A stretch of 64,000 nt of DNA from positions 310,001 through 374,000 of the forward strand of contig NZ_OY764209.1 in the NCBI RefSeq assembly GCF_963668165.1, given 5' to 3'. Under the pieces are notes generated by a model. That model saw only the letters and a list, made by a program, of their open reading frames with translations, was not told where the DNA came from and searched no databases. Made by a program: the position numbers and the translations under genes. The stretch is from Marispirochaeta sp. (lineage in GTDB: Bacteria; Spirochaetota; Spirochaetia; JC444; Marispirochaetaceae). Shown here in pieces: positions 1-7,812 of the stretch (position 1 is the stretch's first letter; every line of letters starts with the position of its first letter).

Positions 1-333
1 CTGCAGCGGGTGTTCTATTTTACCCCGGACAGTGCAGTATTGACCGGAGAAACGGAAGCGGCCCTGGATAGACTGATTCCCGAGCTGCGCCGTTATTCCG
101 ACGCTCCCATCGAAATTTCCGGCCACTGCGCCCCCCACGGTACCGAACAGGGCCGGCAGGAACTCTCAGAGCTCAGGGCCGAAAGGGTCGCTCAATATCT
201 GCGGCGCAGCGGAATAGAAATAGCGCAAAACCGTGTCCAGGGTCTGGGAGCCCAGGCCCCTGTCACAATGGACAGCGAAGAACAGCACCTTAACCGGCGG
301 GTAGAGATTATAATCGGAACCCGGGAAGATTAA
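1..333 (+). CDS. OmpA-family C-terminal domain protein (5' end outside window)
   Basis: The frame is open from the first base, so this is the C-terminal part of a longer protein. The visible 110 residues match an OmpA/MotB peptidoglycan-binding domain: a start like FYFTPDSAVL, then the helix and strand containing ISGHCAPHGTE, then ELRAERVAQYL and the NRRVEI end. In this family such a domain holds an outer-membrane or periplasmic protein to the peptidoglycan. The usual GHTD turn reads GHCA here, a variant seen in divergent members. What precedes the domain (barrel, lipoprotein, TPR) cannot be seen. The next gene starts 21 bases downstream on the same strand and may be co-transcribed. Confidence 0.85.
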   Translation: MQRVFYFTPDSAVLTGETEAALDRLIPELRRYSDAPIEISGHCAPHGTEQGRQELSELRAERVAQYLRRSGIEIAQNRVQGLGAQAPVTMDSEEQHLNRRVEIIIGTRED

Positions 334-354
334 ACAGGAGATGTAAACGGGCGT

Positions 355-1608
355 ATGGGAAAAAACATCGGATTCATGTCCTTTAGAATTTCCGGCACCG
401 ACGGTGTTTCTTTGGAGACAAAAAAATGGACCCACATTCTGGAGCGCATGGGACACCACTGCTTTTATATGGCCGGGGAGCTTGATACCCCTCCTGCCGT
501 TTCCTTTATTGCACCGGAGGCTCATTTCCAGACAGAGGAAATCAAGGAGATCTACCGGGAGTGCTACAACAATCAGTTTCGGCCGCCAAAGCTTACCAAG
601 AAACTTCACCTGTATCGTGAACGACTGAAAGATGAAATAGCCGCCTTTATAAAGAAGTTCTCCCTTGATGTGCTGATTCCGGAGAATACCCTGACGATTC
701 CCCTCAATATTCCCCTGGGAATGGCGATTACCGAGACTATTGCCGAAACCGGTATTCCCACCATCGCCCATCATCACGATTTCTTCTGGGAACGAAAACG
801 GTTTTTGCGTAACTGCGTCTGGGACTATTTTAATGCCTGTTTCCCCCCCCACCTGGGCAACATCCAGCATGTAGTCATTAACTCTTCGGCACAAAACCAG
901 CTGGCCCTGCGAACCGGCATTAACTCCACCCTGATACCCAATGTTATGGACTATGCCACCCCCGCCCCGGGAATCGACGAATGGAACAGGGATGTCCGAA
1001 AGGCTTTTGCCATTAACGATGACGAACTGCTGATCCTTCAGCCTACCCGGGTGGTACAGCGCAAAGGGATAGAACACGCCATAGAACTTGTTGCCCGGCT
1101 CGGCCGCAAGGCCGCCCTGGTTATATCCCATGCCTCCGGAGACGAAGGGTATGAGTACCAGCAGAGGGTCCACGACTATGCCGATCTTATGAAGATCCGG
1201 GCCATCTTCGTGGACGACCTGATCCGGGAAAAACGGGAATACACCGCCGACGGGCGCAAGACCTATACCCTCTACGACGTCTACCCCTATGCCGACCTGG
1301 TAACCTATCCGTCGATCTTCGAGGGCTTCGGGAATGCCTTTCTGGAAGCCGTCTATTTCCGGCGGCCCATTATGGTAAACAACTACTCAATCTATTCCCA
1401 CGATATAAAGCCCAAGGGTTTCGAGGTTATAGAGATGGATGAGTATCTGTCGGACAGGATCGTGCAGCTTACCAGGGAGATCCTGGGCGATCCCGACAGG
1501 GTCAGGCGCATGGCGGAGACAAACTATACAATAGCCCGCAAGTACTACTCGTATGAAATGGCAGAAGAGGCTCTCCATTTCCTTATGAAAACCTTTTTCG
1601 GCGCATGA
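355..1608 (+). CDS. GT-B fold glycosyltransferase (GT4-like)
   Basis: A 417-residue cytosolic protein. The C-terminal half carries GT4-type features: a QPTRVVQRKGIEHAIELV strand-helix near residue 230, and the donor-binding signature SIFEGFGNAFLEA near residue 320 with its E-x7-E-like spacing. The N-terminal half contains a HHHDFFWER stretch near residue 140, which could bind acceptor. GT4 enzymes are retaining and use nucleotide-sugar donors; donor and acceptor cannot be read here. An AGGAG-type ribosome-binding site lies about 12 bases upstream of the ATG. The gene is convergent with the GH13 phosphorylase at 1628-3346, 19 bases away. With a second glycosyltransferase at 3538 this suggests a small cluster for making and recovering a glucoside. 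Confidence 0.75.
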   Translation: MGKNIGFMSFRISGTDGVSLETKKWTHILERMGHHCFYMAGELDTPPAVSFIAPEAHFQTEEIKEIYRECYNNQFRPPKLTKKLHLYRERLKDEIAAFIKKFSLDVLIPENTLTIPLNIPLGMAITETIAETGIPTIAHHHDFFWERKRFLRNCVWDYFNACFPPHLGNIQHVVINSSAQNQLALRTGINSTLIPNVMDYATPAPGIDEWNRDVRKAFAINDDELLILQPTRVVQRKGIEHAIELVARLGRKAALVISHASGDEGYEYQQRVHDYADLMKIRAIFVDDLIREKREYTADGRKTYTLYDVYPYADLVTYPSIFEGFGNAFLEAVYFRRPIMVNNYSIYSHDIKPKGFEVIEMDEYLSDRIVQLTREILGDPDRVRRMAETNYTIARKYYSYEMAEEALHFLMKTFFGA

Positions 1609-1627
1609 ACTTTCTCCAGTCAGAAGC

Positions 1628-3346
1628 TTAAGTCATAGTTTCAAGCCACAGTACCTGGAAAGGCTCGAGCGTTATACTGCCGGCAGCCACAGTAAAACTG
1701 CCGCCGTTTATGCAGTCCGTCAGCACGCCTTTCAGTTTCGCCGCAGGATCTACTTTCCACTGGGCCGGCCGGGATGAGGAATTTACCAGGCATACGACCC
1801 TGCCCCTTTCCTCGTCGCCCCGGAGCAGCCCAAAGACAGGACCGTCGGCTTTGAGCACCAGAAAGGGGGAAGCGGGATGGAAGGCAGGCCGTTCCCGCCG
1901 TACCTTCAGCATGTTTGTATATCCTTTAAAAATGCGTGCCTCCAGGGATGCCGGATCAGAGAGCTCCTGCAGAACCTGGTCAAGCTGGAGCTTCCGGCGG
2001 TTTATGGTCCGGTTCATGCCGGTTTCCTTTACCCCCTCGCTCCAGTTGCCCGAACCGATAAGGCTGTGGACATAGATTCCCGGGACCCCCGGCATGGCAA
2101 GAAGAATAGACTGGGCGGCAATGAACTGAGCCGCTGTCTGCCGCGGCTCAGTCTGGTCTCCGGCTACCGCATCACGATAGTTGATGTTCAGCTCGTAAGG
2201 GACTTTTCCTTCTTTGACGGCCTTGTATGAGACCAGGCCTCCCCGTTCTTCAACGCTCCGGATCAGCCCCTCAAGCTCCTGGTCACTCAGAATTCCGTGA
2301 GCCGGGGTTACCCCTACTCCGTCATGGGAGGCAAGAAAATTAAAATAGGTTGTCCGGCCGTCCACCGGCGGTAAAGTGGCAGCCCAGTCCCTCAGATGCC
2401 CGGCATCCTCCCGCCGGAAAGCGTCCAGGGTAAGAGGGGGCAGGCTGAACTGGTAGATCATGTGGGCCTCGTCGTCTCCGGTACCGAAGTAGGAGATATT
2501 CTCCTTGTGGGGCACATTGGTTTCGGTAAGGATAATCACCCATGGGACGTACTCCTCCACGATAGCCCTGAAAAGCCGAACCACCGCATGGGTTTTGGGA
2601 TGGTGGATGCTGGGGTGTCCGATTTCTTTCCAGAGGTAGGCAATGGCGTCCAGCCGGATAACCTGGACTCCCATCTGCACATGGAAAAGGAATACATCGA
2701 TCATCTCGATCAAAACATCGGGGCAGGCAAAGTTCAGGTCTACCTGGTCTGCGGAGAAGGTGGTCCAGACATGCTTCGTTCCCGCGGCAGTCTCAAAAGG
2801 TGTTAAGAGTGGCAGCGCCCGGGGTCGGACTATCGTGGAGAGATCAGTATCGGGATCCACGCTGATAAAAAAATCCCGGTACCGGGGATCGTCCTCCAGA
2901 AAGCCCTTGAACCAGCGGTGCGAAGCGGAACAGTGGTTAAGTACAAGATCGGACATCAGCTTAAAAGAGGTACCGATTCCCGACACCTGTTTCCAGCCTC
3001 CCCAGTCAGGGTGGACTTTCGTGTAATCCGCTATGGAAAAGCCGTCGTCGGAGGTATAGGGAAAAAAGGGCAGTATATGGACTCCGGAAAGAACTCCGGT
3101 GAGTTTTTCCTCACAAAACTCCTTGAGACATTCCAGCGGAAGCGTACCCGGCCGCCGGAACTGATCACCATAGGTAATCATGAAAGAGTCGGCTTCATCC
3201 AGGGGAAGATTACCCTCTCCCCGGGTTGGGGGGGCAGTGATCCTGGCGACCCGTTTTTTTACCCGCTCCAGGAGGGATGAGCAAACCGCTTCTTCTTTTT
3301 CAGGACCATAGATAAACCCAACAAGCTCACGAACAGACTCAGACAT
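1628..3346 (-). CDS. GH13 subfamily 18 glycoside phosphorylase (sucrose or glucosylglycerate phosphorylase type)
   Basis: A 572-residue TIM-barrel enzyme of the sucrose-phosphorylase group. Expected catalytic residues are present: nucleophile D233 in RLDAIAYLWKE, acid/base E275 in ILTETN, and stabiliser D342 in SHDGVG. The family splits alpha-glucosides with phosphate to give glucose 1-phosphate. At 572 residues, with about 60 extra at the N-terminus and a PLLTPFETAAG loop, it is longer than typical sucrose phosphorylase (about 490-500) and closer to the YcjM-type glucosylglycerate phosphorylases; that assignment is inference. The start at 3346 is chosen because GGGAGGAA lies just upstream. 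The frame stays open to 3658 but that part has no ribosome site and overlaps the next promoter region. Flanking glycosyltransferases fit glucoside metabolism. Confidence 0.85.
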   Translation of the reverse strand: MSESVRELVGFIYGPEKEEAVCSSLLERVKKRVARITAPPTRGEGNLPLDEADSFMITYGDQFRRPGTLPLECLKEFCEEKLTGVLSGVHILPFFPYTSDDGFSIADYTKVHPDWGGWKQVSGIGTSFKLMSDLVLNHCSASHRWFKGFLEDDPRYRDFFISVDPDTDLSTIVRPRALPLLTPFETAAGTKHVWTTFSADQVDLNFACPDVLIEMIDVFLFHVQMGVQVIRLDAIAYLWKEIGHPSIHHPKTHAVVRLFRAIVEEYVPWVIILTETNVPHKENISYFGTGDDEAHMIYQFSLPPLTLDAFRREDAGHLRDWAATLPPVDGRTTYFNFLASHDGVGVTPAHGILSDQELEGLIRSVEERGGLVSYKAVKEGKVPYELNINYRDAVAGDQTEPRQTAAQFIAAQSILLAMPGVPGIYVHSLIGSGNWSEGVKETGMNRTINRRKLQLDQVLQELSDPASLEARIFKGYTNMLKVRRERPAFHPASPFLVLKADGPVFGLLRGDEERGRVVCLVNSSSRPAQWKVDPAAKLKGVLTDCINGGSFTVAAGSITLEPFQVLWLETMT

Positions 3347-3406
3347 CTTATTCCTCCCGGGAAACGTGCTTCTTTTTAGATTAGAGCTGCTTTCCGTGTT
3401 TTTCAA

Positions 3407-3452
3407 GGGCACCTCTAAAAACGTGGTAAAAAGGGTAGTTTTTGAGATGCCC
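3407..3452. repeat. 46-bp imperfect palindrome, possible solo IS end or tiny MITE
   Basis: Left arm GGGCACCTCTAAAAAC (3407-3422) and right arm GTTTTTGAGATGCCC (3438-3452) form an imperfect inverted repeat in the divergent intergenic region between the GH13 gene and the glycosyltransferase at 3538. The left arm plus following GTGG recurs at 44211-44230 with 18 of 20 bases identical. It may be a relic of an insertion-sequence terminus or a small mobile palindrome; its position allows an effect on transcription in either direction. Confidence 0.5.
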
Positions 3453-3537
3453 TCAGCAAGATCTTTCATAAAAAAGTGGAAGCAGGTACTATACAAAAAA
3501 TAAAGACAAGCCCTTCGGATACAGGATGAGGCATTAA

Positions 3538-5136
3538 ATGGGAAACAGAGTAACAGGAATAACAATCTTCCATTATCACCTGCTGCCGGGGGGCGTAAGC
3601 AGTGTAATTGCCCTGTCCGCGGAGGCCATGGCCCGCAATATTCCTGAGCTGAAATCAATTACCCTTGTATCCGGCACCGTCGAGAACACCAGCGAAATGG
3701 CGGAATCTATCAGTCACAGGATCGCCGGTTCGGGGGTAGAAATAAAGACAGCGGTACTCCCGGATATCGGCTATGTAACAGGAATGGCTTCAGCACCATC
3801 AGTACCGGCCATAAAATCACACCTGCGTCGTTTTGCCGGCAGTTTCTGGTGGATTCACAACTACCATCTGGGTAAAAATCCCCAGTTTACCCAGGCTATT
3901 CTGGAAATCCTGCGGGAAGATCCCCGGCAACAACTGCTCTTCCATATTCACGATTTTCCGGAATGCGCCCGTTATGAAAACCTGCAGCGCCTGAATACGG
4001 CAATCACCCTGAATCCCTATCCCCAGGGGCCCAATGTTCGTTACGCCCTGATCAATAAACGGGATAAAAAGCTCCTGGCCCAGTCCGGGCTGCCGCAGGA
4101 AGACCTGTTTCTGCTTAACAATCCCGTTCGCGGCGGCAGCGCAGCCAGTTTTTCATCCCCTCCGGATACAAAGGCTATCAGGACACGGCTTAAAAGAGCC
4201 TTTTCAGAAACCGGGAATTACGATCCCGAGGGATTGCACCTGTTTTACCCCGTCCGCACAATCCGGCGCAAGAATGTACTGGAAGCCGGGGTTTGGACGC
4301 GCTTGTTGAGCAAACACCAGGAACGGCCCTGCAACCTGATTGTTACCCTGCCGGGTGTCTCGACCAGTGAGCGGCGTTATTCGGCGACGGTGGAAAAAGC
4401 TTACATGGAGGGATTGATCCCGGGGCTTTGGGGGATGGGCAGAAGACTTGAGGAAGCTGATGTAGATTTCACTGACCTGGGACGTTCCTGCGACATGATG
4501 ATAGCCAGCTCCGTTCAGGAGGGCTTTGGCTACCTGTTTATCGAGTCCCTGCAATGGGGGCTGCCCCTCTTCGCCAGAGAAATTGATGTCCTGGACGGTA
4601 TGGGTGAGTTCTTTGATCCAAAATCCAGCAGGTTCTACCAGCAGCTCCCAGTCCCCTTCTCCAGCTCAAAAGCGGAAAAGCTGCGGCAGGCATACCGGGC
4701 AAAACTGGCAGACCTGGATGAACACCTGCCCGCGAAATCCCGGGAGAGGCTCCACAGGCAGATTGATGAAATCGGTCTGGAAGGATGTGTGGATTTCTCC
4801 TTATTAGGAGTCCCGGATCAGATGGAGCTGATACAGATGATAGATTCCTCCGGATTCATAAATGAGTGCATGGAACTCAACCGCAAGCAATTAAGCATTA
4901 CGGCCGGGCTCTTCGGAAGCAAACCAAATGCAGACACCGTCAGCGCCGCGGAGGAGCAGTTCAGTTTTGATCTTTTTGCCGGACAGGTGCGAAAAATATT
5001 CGACAGCTACGACCGTTCCGCTCCGGTTCCCTACAAGCAAACCAACACTGAAGCCGGCTCCCAGGAGCGGCTTATAGATGCCTTCGCGAAACTGCACTTC
5101 CTGTTACTGTTGTACGATTATAATTGGGCTTCATGA
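3538..5136 (+). CDS. Glycosyltransferase-like GT-B protein
   Basis: A 532-residue soluble protein. The N-terminus (ITIFHYHLLPGGVSSVI, residues 8-24) has the glycine-rich first loop of GT-B transferases (PGGVS). A later FYPVRTIRRKNVLEA segment near residue 238 and ASSVQEGFGYLFIESLQWG near residue 322 correspond to the nucleotide-sugar domain of GT4-type enzymes. The last 130 residues are helical and not recognised. Substrate unknown. The gene is divergent from the GH13 phosphorylase, and its last 19 bases overlap the 3' end of the convergent LysR gene. An AGGATGAGG-like site precedes the ATG. It could make the glucoside that the phosphorylase degrades, but this rests only on neighbourhood. Confidence 0.65.
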   Translation: MGNRVTGITIFHYHLLPGGVSSVIALSAEAMARNIPELKSITLVSGTVENTSEMAESISHRIAGSGVEIKTAVLPDIGYVTGMASAPSVPAIKSHLRRFAGSFWWIHNYHLGKNPQFTQAILEILREDPRQQLLFHIHDFPECARYENLQRLNTAITLNPYPQGPNVRYALINKRDKKLLAQSGLPQEDLFLLNNPVRGGSAASFSSPPDTKAIRTRLKRAFSETGNYDPEGLHLFYPVRTIRRKNVLEAGVWTRLLSKHQERPCNLIVTLPGVSTSERRYSATVEKAYMEGLIPGLWGMGRRLEEADVDFTDLGRSCDMMIASSVQEGFGYLFIESLQWGLPLFAREIDVLDGMGEFFDPKSSRFYQQLPVPFSSSKAEKLRQAYRAKLADLDEHLPAKSRERLHRQIDEIGLEGCVDFSLLGVPDQMELIQMIDSSGFINECMELNRKQLSITAGLFGSKPNADTVSAAEEQFSFDLFAGQVRKIFDSYDRSAPVPYKQTNTEAGSQERLIDAFAKLHFLLLLYDYNWAS

Positions 5137-6017
5137 GCCCTGATCAGGTCCAGCATAAGCTCAACCCCGCTCGCCGAGGGTATGTCCCGGCGGTAGATAA
5201 AACAGACATTTCTCGGGGTAAGCTCCTTTTCCACATTCAGCGCGAAAAGCCCGTCCTCCCGTGGAGACCCCTGCAGAACCTCCCTGGGCAGGAAACCGAT
5301 TCCAAGTCCCGCAGCAGCGAAGCGACGGATGCCTTCCACGCCGTCCGTTTCATAGACCGGGGCCCATTCGTGGGAGACATTCAGAAAATTGTTCAGTATG
5401 CGCCGGGAGCTGCTTTTCTCAGAGGGTGCTGCCATTGGCAGTTTCATAATCTCATCGACACCGATTTTTTTCCCCTGAAGCCCTGCAAACTCAGGACCGG
5501 CGATAAAGACATCCTCGACCTGCATAAACTCCAGAACTTCAAGCGGACCGGTTTCCACCGGCAGGGACACAAAACCGGCTTCAAGGGCGCCTTCAGTTAC
5601 ACCCCGTACAACATCATCATTATTCAGGATCTTCGTCTGCAGAACGACTGCAGGGTGACGCTGCCGAAACTGTTGGAAAAGAGGCGTTAATAGATAGGTT
5701 CCCAGGTCCTCGGGTGCGCCGATAAGGAGGCTCACAGCGGAAAGATCCAGCAGCTCCAGAACAGCCCTCTCCCCCATCTTTAAAAGACGGTAGGATTCAC
5801 GCACGTAGGAGTAGAGCTTCCTCCCAGTTTCTGTAAGCTCTACTCCCCGTGAACGTCGATGGAAAAGCCGGGTTCCGAAGGCCTGCTCGAGGTTGCGGAT
5901 ACTTTGGCTGACCGCCGGCTGACTCACCGCAAGGTCTGCCGCCGCTCCCGATACACTTCCCCGGTGGGCCACCTCATAGAACACCTTATACCATTCGAAA
6001 TCAATTGCTTTATCCAT
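5118..6017 (-). CDS. LysR-family transcriptional regulator
   Basis: A 299-residue protein of usual LysR length. The N-terminal winged helix-turn-helix lies around residues 18-40 (AAADLAVSQPAVSQSIRNLE), followed by the linker helix and a periplasmic-binding-protein-like effector domain from about residue 90. The neighbouring cytidylyltransferase-like gene (6211) is transcribed divergently, the usual arrangement for a LysR target, so that gene or LysR itself is the best candidate for control. The effector is unknown. No clear Shine-Dalgarno precedes the ATG; the 190-base region upstream is AT-rich. Confidence 0.9.
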   Translation of the reverse strand: MDKAIDFEWYKVFYEVAHRGSVSGAAADLAVSQPAVSQSIRNLEQAFGTRLFHRRSRGVELTETGRKLYSYVRESYRLLKMGERAVLELLDLSAVSLLIGAPEDLGTYLLTPLFQQFRQRHPAVVLQTKILNNDDVVRGVTEGALEAGFVSLPVETGPLEVLEFMQVEDVFIAGPEFAGLQGKKIGVDEIMKLPMAAPSEKSSSRRILNNFLNVSHEWAPVYETDGVEGIRRFAAAGLGIGFLPREVLQGSPREDGLFALNVEKELTPRNVCFIYRRDIPSASGVELMLDLIRAHEAQL

Positions 6018-6019
6018 TT

Positions 6020-6070
6020 GGTATAAGTAATTTCTATACTTCTATTGTATATATTAGCTATACTTATATC
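6020..6070. promoter_or_regulatory. Possible LysR operator region
   Basis: Directly upstream of the LysR start lie GGTATAAGT (6020-6028) and the near-inverted ACTTATATC (6062-6070), separated by an AT-rich stretch containing TATACTTCT and GCTATACTT. Inverted half sites of this sort in a divergent region fit LysR autoregulation. No footprint-level evidence can be had from sequence alone. Confidence 0.35.
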
Positions 6071-6210
6071 AATACCGAAGATAATAGTTTTTTCGAAAAA
6101 TGATAATCACTTCTTTACGCATGTGTAGTAAAGCCGGCATGCTGACACGGAGCGGGCTTTGACCCCATGGCAGGGAATATGGTACATTCATCATATAAAA
6201 AGGAAGAACC

Positions 6211-6630
6211 GTGAATAGACGAGTGCTGGTCTTCGGCACCTTTGACCTGCTTCATCAAGGACACCGATATTTTCTCTCCCAGGCACGGCATTTCGGCGAG
6301 ACTCTGATCGCCGTTGTAGCCAGGGATGATTTTGTCCGGCAGCGCAAAGAACACGCCCCGGTTGATCCAATGGAAAAACGCATGCAGATTCTCGAAGAAA
6401 CCGGCCTTGCAGACGAAGTCTACCCCGCAGATAAAGAGATCGGCAGCTACCATATCCTGAAAAAAACCAGCCCGGATGTTATCTGCCTGGGATATGATCA
6501 GCGGGAACTGAAAACCAACCTTGAAGAGTGGCTGGAAGTCCACCACAAACCTCTGGAAATACATGTTCTGCCGCCCTTTAACGAACATATCTACAAGACG
6601 ACGCTGCTCAGGGCGCAACAGAACGAATAA
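6211..6630 (+). CDS. Cytidylyltransferase-like nucleotidyltransferase (TagD/RibL type)
   Basis: A 139-residue protein. The nucleotidyltransferase signature is complete: GTFDLLHQGH at residues 9-18, whose H15-x-G-H18 binds the nucleotide phosphates. The length equals glycerol-3-phosphate cytidylyltransferases and archaeal-type FAD synthases. The C-terminal motif is YKTTLLR rather than the RTEGISTT of TagD, so the acceptor is uncertain. GTG is taken as start because AAGGAAG lies eight bases before it. The gene stands alone before the repeat-rich island and divergently from LysR. Confidence 0.8.
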   Translation: MNRRVLVFGTFDLLHQGHRYFLSQARHFGETLIAVVARDDFVRQRKEHAPVDPMEKRMQILEETGLADEVYPADKEIGSYHILKKTSPDVICLGYDQRELKTNLEEWLEVHHKPLEIHVLPPFNEHIYKTTLLRAQQNE

Positions 6631-6640
6631 GAACATCTTT

Positions 6641-6830
6641 CTTACGGTCGCCATCGGACTTTTTTTCGGTCGCCATCGGACTTCGTCCTCCGGCTCCGCT
6701 TAGCCTGTCGCTCTGCGTCGGCTTAGCCGCCGCTTCGCTCCCCCGCGCTCCTCTTTCTCGGTCGCCATCGGACGCTTCGCATCCTCCGGCTCCGCTCGGC
6801 CTGTCGCTCTGCGTCGGCTAAGCCGCCGCT
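6641..6830 (+). repeat. Dispersed GC-rich repeat, one partial and two full copies
   Basis: The unit begins TCGGTCGCCATCGGAC, continues with CCTCCGGCTCCGCT and CCTGTCGCTCTGCGTCGGC, and ends TAAGCCGCCGCTTCGCTC. A short copy starts near 6648, a long copy near 6664 and another near 6759. Related copies lie at 25209-25310 and, inverted, at 28041-28119. They are non-coding, GC-rich and contain small palindromes such as GGCTTAGCC. The stretch 6631-7014 holds no intact gene. Confidence 0.8.
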
Positions 6831-6851
6831 TGTAGAATCTCAAATTAAATT
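6829..6851 (+). repeat. Left copy of a 23-bp direct repeat bracketing the accessory island
   Basis: Begins CTTGTAGAATCTCAAATTAA and is identical over 23 bases to 25002-25024. It lies exactly where the GC-rich dispersed repeat ends. The two copies, in the same orientation and 18.2 kb apart, enclose the insertion sequences and Rhs genes. Confidence 0.75.
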
Positions 6852-6946
6852 AAACCTGACCTGAGCGATTCTTACAGTTGAAATAGATATCTCCATGTGG
6901 TGTAATGATTTAGCCAAGAACACAAAATCACCCAGGAGGTGCATAT

Positions 6947-7014
6947 ATGGTGCGTCAAAATAGCCGATACGTCAAAAGCAAAATCAACGACATCCAGATC
7001 ACAGCCGAACAATT
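6947..7014 (+). pseudogene. 5' stub of an interrupted gene
   Basis: CAGGAGGTG is followed by an ATG at 6947 and a frame of 22 codons that runs into the left end of the IS66 element, which supplies a stop at 7016. The product starts MVRQNSRYVKSKINDIQI. The good ribosome site and the abrupt end at the IS border show a real gene start whose remainder is missing. The wording resembles the N-terminus of IS1380-type transposases, but too little is left to be sure. The sequence beyond the other IS end belongs to an Rhs gene, so the rest was deleted rather than simply split. Confidence 0.55.
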
Positions 7015-7089
7015 GTAAGCGTCAATTAAACCGCACCTACAAAAGGCACTGATCTGCATCTACAATGGGTTTCCATAAGGAGAATCAAG

Positions 7090-7416
7090 ATGCAGAAATA
7101 CAGCAGTGAAGAACAAGCAACCCATTTAGCGGCATGGCGTTCAAGCGGTCTGAGCGGCCAGGCATATTGCCGTGAACATGACATTGTTTCAACGACCTTC
7201 TACAGTTGGGTAAAAGCCGAGAAGAAACGTACTGCCAGAGAATCAGCATCTTCGCCATTGCTGGTAAAAGTACAGCCGAATAAGCACACAATCGGTAACT
7301 CTTCAGCAGGTATCTGTATTGAACGTCGGGATGTTCGTATCCATCTACCGGCTGATATCGGGATAGAATCATTAAAAAGTGTCCTGATGCTCCTTGGAGC
7401 CATCGATGCTGCTTGA
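7090..7416 (+). CDS. tnpA: IS66 accessory protein TnpA
   Basis: A 108-residue protein with a helix-turn-helix-like N-terminus (HLAAWRSSGLSGQAYCREHD, then FYSWVKAEKK), the pattern of IS66 OrfA proteins, which are thought to assist the transposase at the ends. AAGGAG lies before the ATG. Its stop overlaps the tnpB start by eleven bases, suggesting translational coupling. Confidence 0.88.
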   Translation: MQKYSSEEQATHLAAWRSSGLSGQAYCREHDIVSTTFYSWVKAEKKRTARESASSPLLVKVQPNKHTIGNSSAGICIERRDVRIHLPADIGIESLKSVLMLLGAIDAA

Positions 7417-7753
7417 TCTGTCAACAATTGAAATCTATGTCCGTCCCGGTCACACCGACATGCGCAAGGCAATAAACGGCCTGACGGTAATGGTGCAGGA
7501 TTATATGGATCAGAATCCCCTCTCCGGCAGCCTCTACCTGTTTTGTAATCGGCAGCGGCGGATACTCAAAGCCCTCTACTGGGACCGGAACGGTTTTTGT
7601 CTCTGGCAGAAAAGATTAGAGAAGCACAAATTCCCCTGGCCCATGACCCAGGAGGATGCGCGACAGATCAGCACCGAACAGTTATCGCTCCTCTTGAAGG
7701 GGATTGATTTCCGGCATGAGCATACTGCGTTGAAATATTCGCACGTTTCATAG
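7406..7753 (+). CDS. tnpB: IS66 accessory protein TnpB
   Basis: A 115-residue IS66 Orf2 protein. It shows the family signatures: YVRPGHTDMRKAINGL near residue 10, FCNRQRRILKALYWDRNGFC near residue 47, and FPWPMTQEDARQIS near 75. The ATG at 7406 is preferred to the in-frame TTG at 7394 because the family starts just before the IYV segment and overlap with tnpA is typical. Needed for transposition in characterised IS66 elements; its biochemical role is not settled. Confidence 0.92.
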   Translation: MLLDLSTIEIYVRPGHTDMRKAINGLTVMVQDYMDQNPLSGSLYLFCNRQRRILKALYWDRNGFCLWQKRLEKHKFPWPMTQEDARQISTEQLSLLLKGIDFRHEHTALKYSHVS

Positions 7754-7812
7754 AAATATCTGCCAGACAGGAATTTACATGCAGGCAAAGGCATGCTAGA
7801 ATTCCAGACACG

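Noticed and set aside
3347..3658. Upstream extension of the GH13 gene to 3658
   Set aside because: The added 104 residues are low-complexity and hydrophobic with many Cys, lack similarity to the family, and a GGGAGGAA site favours the start at 3346.
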